From Flavobacteriales bacterium (GTDB lineage Bacteria > Bacteroidota > Bacteroidia > Flavobacteriales > TMED113), in NCBI GenBank assembly GCA_002701365.1, contig NZUK01000002.1, positions 1-46,194 on the forward strand: a DNA stretch of 46,194 nucleotides. The letters are read 5' to 3'. Each line of letters opens with the position of its first letter. Within the stretch, counting starts at the first letter, position 1. Shown here one piece after another: positions 43,998 to 46,194 of this stretch. The notes beneath the pieces were generated by a model. It was not told the origin of the DNA and ran no database searches. It was given only the letters and a program-made list of their open reading frames with translations. The translations under genes were made by a program, and so were the position numbers.

Positions 43998-44411
43998 ATG
44001 GAAAAAAACTTTAATTCAGAAAAAGCCCCAGAGGCTGTTGGTCATTATCCCCACGCTAAAAAGGTTGGTGGTTTGCTTTTTTTATCTGGAGTGGGGCCCA
44101 GAAAAAGGGGCTCAAAAATAATTCCTGGAGTTAATTTATCTGAATCTGGTGAAATTATTAGCTATGATATAAACGTGCAGTGTCAAGCTGTTTTTGAAAA
44201 CATTAAATTAATTTTAGAGGATTCTGGGTCTAAATGGGAAAATATTGTTGATGTTACGGTGTTTTTAACAAATATGAGTTCTGATTTTCCAAAATATAAT
44301 AAGATTTACAAGGAGTATTTCTCGGTTCCGTTCCCAACAAGAACCACCGTAGAGGTGCTCTCGCTACCTACGCCTATTGCTATTGAATTAAAAGTTATTG
44401 CAACAATATAA
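43998..44411 (+). CDS. nbaF: 2-aminomuconate deaminase (RidA-like)
   Basis: The 137-residue RidA/YjgF-fold protein matches characterised aminomuconate deaminases rather than general RidA. Matching parts are APEAVGHYPHAKKVGGLLFLSG, GPRKRGSKIIPGV, SYDINVQCQAVFENIKLILE and VDVTVFLTNMSSDFPKYN. It releases ammonia from 2-aminomuconate to give 4-oxalocrotonate. It lies 40 bases after nbaE and 10 bases before ileS. Confidence 0.92.
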   Translation: MEKNFNSEKAPEAVGHYPHAKKVGGLLFLSGVGPRKRGSKIIPGVNLSESGEIISYDINVQCQAVFENIKLILEDSGSKWENIVDVTVFLTNMSSDFPKYNKIYKEYFSVPFPTRTTVEVLSLPTPIAIELKVIATI

Positions 44412-44421
44412 AACCCCTGTA

Positions 44422-46194
44422 ATGTTTCCTGAGTATCAAAAATTAGATTTATCAAAAATTAGCAAAGAAAAAGAATTAGCGTGGAAAAAAAATAATGTTT
44501 TTGAAAAAAGTGTTAAGCTAAATCCTTCCGACAAAAGGTTTGTATTTTTTGAGGGCCCCCCCTCTGCGAATGGGCTTCCCGGAATACACCACATTATGGC
44601 AAGATTAATTAAAGATATTTTTTGCCGCTATAAGACACTCTGTGGTTACCGTGTAGACAGAAAGGCCGGCTGGGACACGCATGGGCTGCCTGTTGAATTA
44701 AGCGTTGAAAAGGAGTTAAAAATAACAAAAGAGGACATAGGTAAAAAAATATCTATTTCTGACTATAATAAAGCGTGTAAGAAAACGGTCATGAGGTACA
44801 CTGAATCGTGGAACGATCTTACTGAAAAAATGGGCTATTGGGTTGACACAAAAAACCCATATATAACATATGACAATAAATATATTGAAAGTGTTTGGTT
44901 TTTGTTAAAACGCCTATTTGAAAAAAAATTAATTTATAAAGGCTATTCGGTTCAACCATACTCTCCTGCCGCGGGAACTGGTTTAAGTTCTCACGAGTTA
45001 AATCAGCCGGGCTGCTATAAGCTGGTAAAAGACTTGAGCGCTGTTGTTTTGTTTAAAGCTATTGATTTTGAAAAAAAAATAAAAACTAATCTTCCTGTGT
45101 TTTTTATGGCCTGGACCACCACCCCCTGGACGCTATTTTCAAACACGGGATTGGCTATTGGAAAAAACATTGCTTATGTTGGGATTGAAACAATTAATCC
45201 CCACACTTTTAAAGAAGTTTTTTTAATTTGTGCCGAAAACTGTATTTCCTCTATTTTTGATAAAAAAACTGTTAAAAAAATATCGGATTTTCGTGATGAT
45301 TTAGTCGATGGTTACAGAATTATTGAACGCTATAATGGAAGAGATTTAATTGGATTAAGATATGAGCAATTATTACAATATGTTCAGCCTTATAATTCAC
45401 CTAAAGAAGCCTTTCGGGTCGTTGATGCTGATTTTGTAAACACCGCCGACGGAACAGGATTGGTACACTTGGCCCCAACCTTTGGGTCAGATGATTTTAA
45501 TGTCGCTAAAAAAAGAGGGCTTCCATTAATGTTGGTGGAAGATTCTAACAAGAATCTTGTTCCTCTTGTAAATTTAAAAGGCCAATTTGTTGATGGACTG
45601 GGAGAATTTTCCGGTCGTTTTGTAAAGACCGAGTTTGATAACTCTGACCAACAGTCTGTAGATATCGATATTGTGGTTAAGTTAAAAAGGGGTGGGCTTA
45701 TTTTTAAATCTGAAAAGTATGAACACAACTATCCTCATTGCTGGAGAACTGACAAACCCATTCTTTATTATCCGCTAGACTCTTGGTTTGTTCGCTCAAC
45801 CGAGTATCGTGATCGGATGATTGAAAAAAATAACGAAATAAATTGGAAGCCCAAAAGCACTGGAGAGGGTCGTTTTAAGAACTGGTTAGAAAACATTAAT
45901 GACTGGAACCTTTCAAGGTCTCGTTTTTGGGGAATTCCTTTGCCTATTTGGAAAAGTGTCGATGGCTCTGAGGTTATTTGTATTGGCTCTGTTGAGGAGT
46001 TAAAGAAATTGTGTGAAGAATCTGTGGCAAGCGGCAATATGCAAAATAATCCACTAGAAACATTTGATCCAAATGACATGAGCGAGTCTAATTATAATCT
46101 ATTTGATTTACATAAAAATTATGTAGACAATATTGTATTGACAGGTAGCGATGGTTCTCCTATGTATAGGGAGTCTGAGGTTATAGATGTTTGG
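44422..46194 (+). CDS. ileS: isoleucine-tRNA ligase (partial, 3' end beyond the window)
   Basis: An open frame from ATG 44422 runs to the window edge (591 codons). It begins MFPEYQKLDLSKISKEKELAWK and contains the class I HIGH-type site in PPSANGLPGIHHIMARLIKDIF. The region GWDTHGLPVELSVEKEL and the editing-domain start FMAWTTTPWTLFSNTGLAIG follow. The segment WNLSRSRFWGIPLPIW, then the segment leading to DVW, confirm isoleucyl specificity type. The KMSKS loop and C-terminal domain lie outside. It loads isoleucine onto tRNA-Ile. Confidence 0.95.
   Translation, partial: MFPEYQKLDLSKISKEKELAWKKNNVFEKSVKLNPSDKRFVFFEGPPSANGLPGIHHIMARLIKDIFCRYKTLCGYRVDRKAGWDTHGLPVELSVEKELKITKEDIGKKISISDYNKACKKTVMRYTESWNDLTEKMGYWVDTKNPYITYDNKYIESVWFLLKRLFEKKLIYKGYSVQPYSPAAGTGLSSHELNQPGCYKLVKDLSAVVLFKAIDFEKKIKTNLPVFFMAWTTTPWTLFSNTGLAIGKNIAYVGIETINPHTFKEVFLICAENCISSIFDKKTVKKISDFRDDLVDGYRIIERYNGRDLIGLRYEQLLQYVQPYNSPKEAFRVVDADFVNTADGTGLVHLAPTFGSDDFNVAKKRGLPLMLVEDSNKNLVPLVNLKGQFVDGLGEFSGRFVKTEFDNSDQQSVDIDIVVKLKRGGLIFKSEKYEHNYPHCWRTDKPILYYPLDSWFVRSTEYRDRMIEKNNEINWKPKSTGEGRFKNWLENINDWNLSRSRFWGIPLPIWKSVDGSEVICIGSVEELKKLCEESVASGNMQNNPLETFDPNDMSESNYNLFDLHKNYVDNIVLTGSDGSPMYRESEVIDVW

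Overview
The window looks like chromosome from a low-GC, compact member of the Bacteroidota, most likely Flavobacteriia. Lineage markers are the gliding lipoprotein GldH, two type IX secretion (T9SS) C-terminal sorting domains, an IPExxxVDY-family protein, a DUF2480 protein, an S46 peptidase, a long PurF-type protein, Shine-Dalgarno-poor gene starts, and repeated matches to the Bacteroidota -7 promoter box TAnnTTTG. I see no insertion sequence, prophage, CRISPR array or rRNA. There is no gene-free stretch over 300 bases.

Layout. 1-5.7 kb: tRNA-Asn, a PfkB-family kinase, rnhA and purN (minus strand), then acpP-fabF-IPExxxVDY-pyk; rnc, which I expect between fabF and the IPExxxVDY gene in this group, is absent there. 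5.7-14.8 kb: pheS, two small unknown genes, pgk, holB, gldH, a class A penicillin-binding protein, both subunits of succinyl-CoA:3-ketoacid CoA-transferase, and exonuclease III. 14.8-18.6 kb: a four-gene minus-strand block for the cell envelope: thioredoxin-fold lipoprotein, haem/copper monooxygenase with a T9SS tail, small T9SS protein, and collagen-like surface protein. 18.6-22.3 kb: tRNA-Thr, rnr and an Ig-like lipoprotein. 22.4-26.2 kb: succinate dehydrogenase sdhC, sdhA, sdhB. 26.2-28.6 kb: pepP and thiL. 28.6-34.9 kb: a complete SUF iron-sulfur assembly operon (sufA-like, B, C, D, S, E, T, plus DUF2480). 34.9-40 kb: S46 peptidase, ATP-grasp protein and long PurF. 40-44.4 kb: the lower kynurenine (2-aminomuconate) pathway: 3-hydroxyanthranilate dioxygenase, ACMS decarboxylase, aminomuconate-semialdehyde dehydrogenase, aminomuconate deaminase and an atypical SDR. 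The window ends inside ileS.

The most striking observation is sdhA. Its reading frame carries an N-terminal excisionase/MerR-like helix-turn-helix domain (about residues 7-55), joined by a short linker to an otherwise complete succinate dehydrogenase flavoprotein. Just upstream are seven TGGACAAATA-like direct repeats, each exactly 10 bp apart, in two clusters (three and four copies). The proximal cluster overlaps a perfect TATATTTG -7 box and ends at the likely start codon. This suggests, as inference only, a citric-acid-cycle enzyme that controls its own transcription, by analogy with the proline-catabolic flavoenzyme PutA.

The genome looks streamlined. Five of six convergent gene pairs overlap at their stop codons, three of them through a shared TTAA, and several operons use ATGA or TTGA stop/start overlaps.
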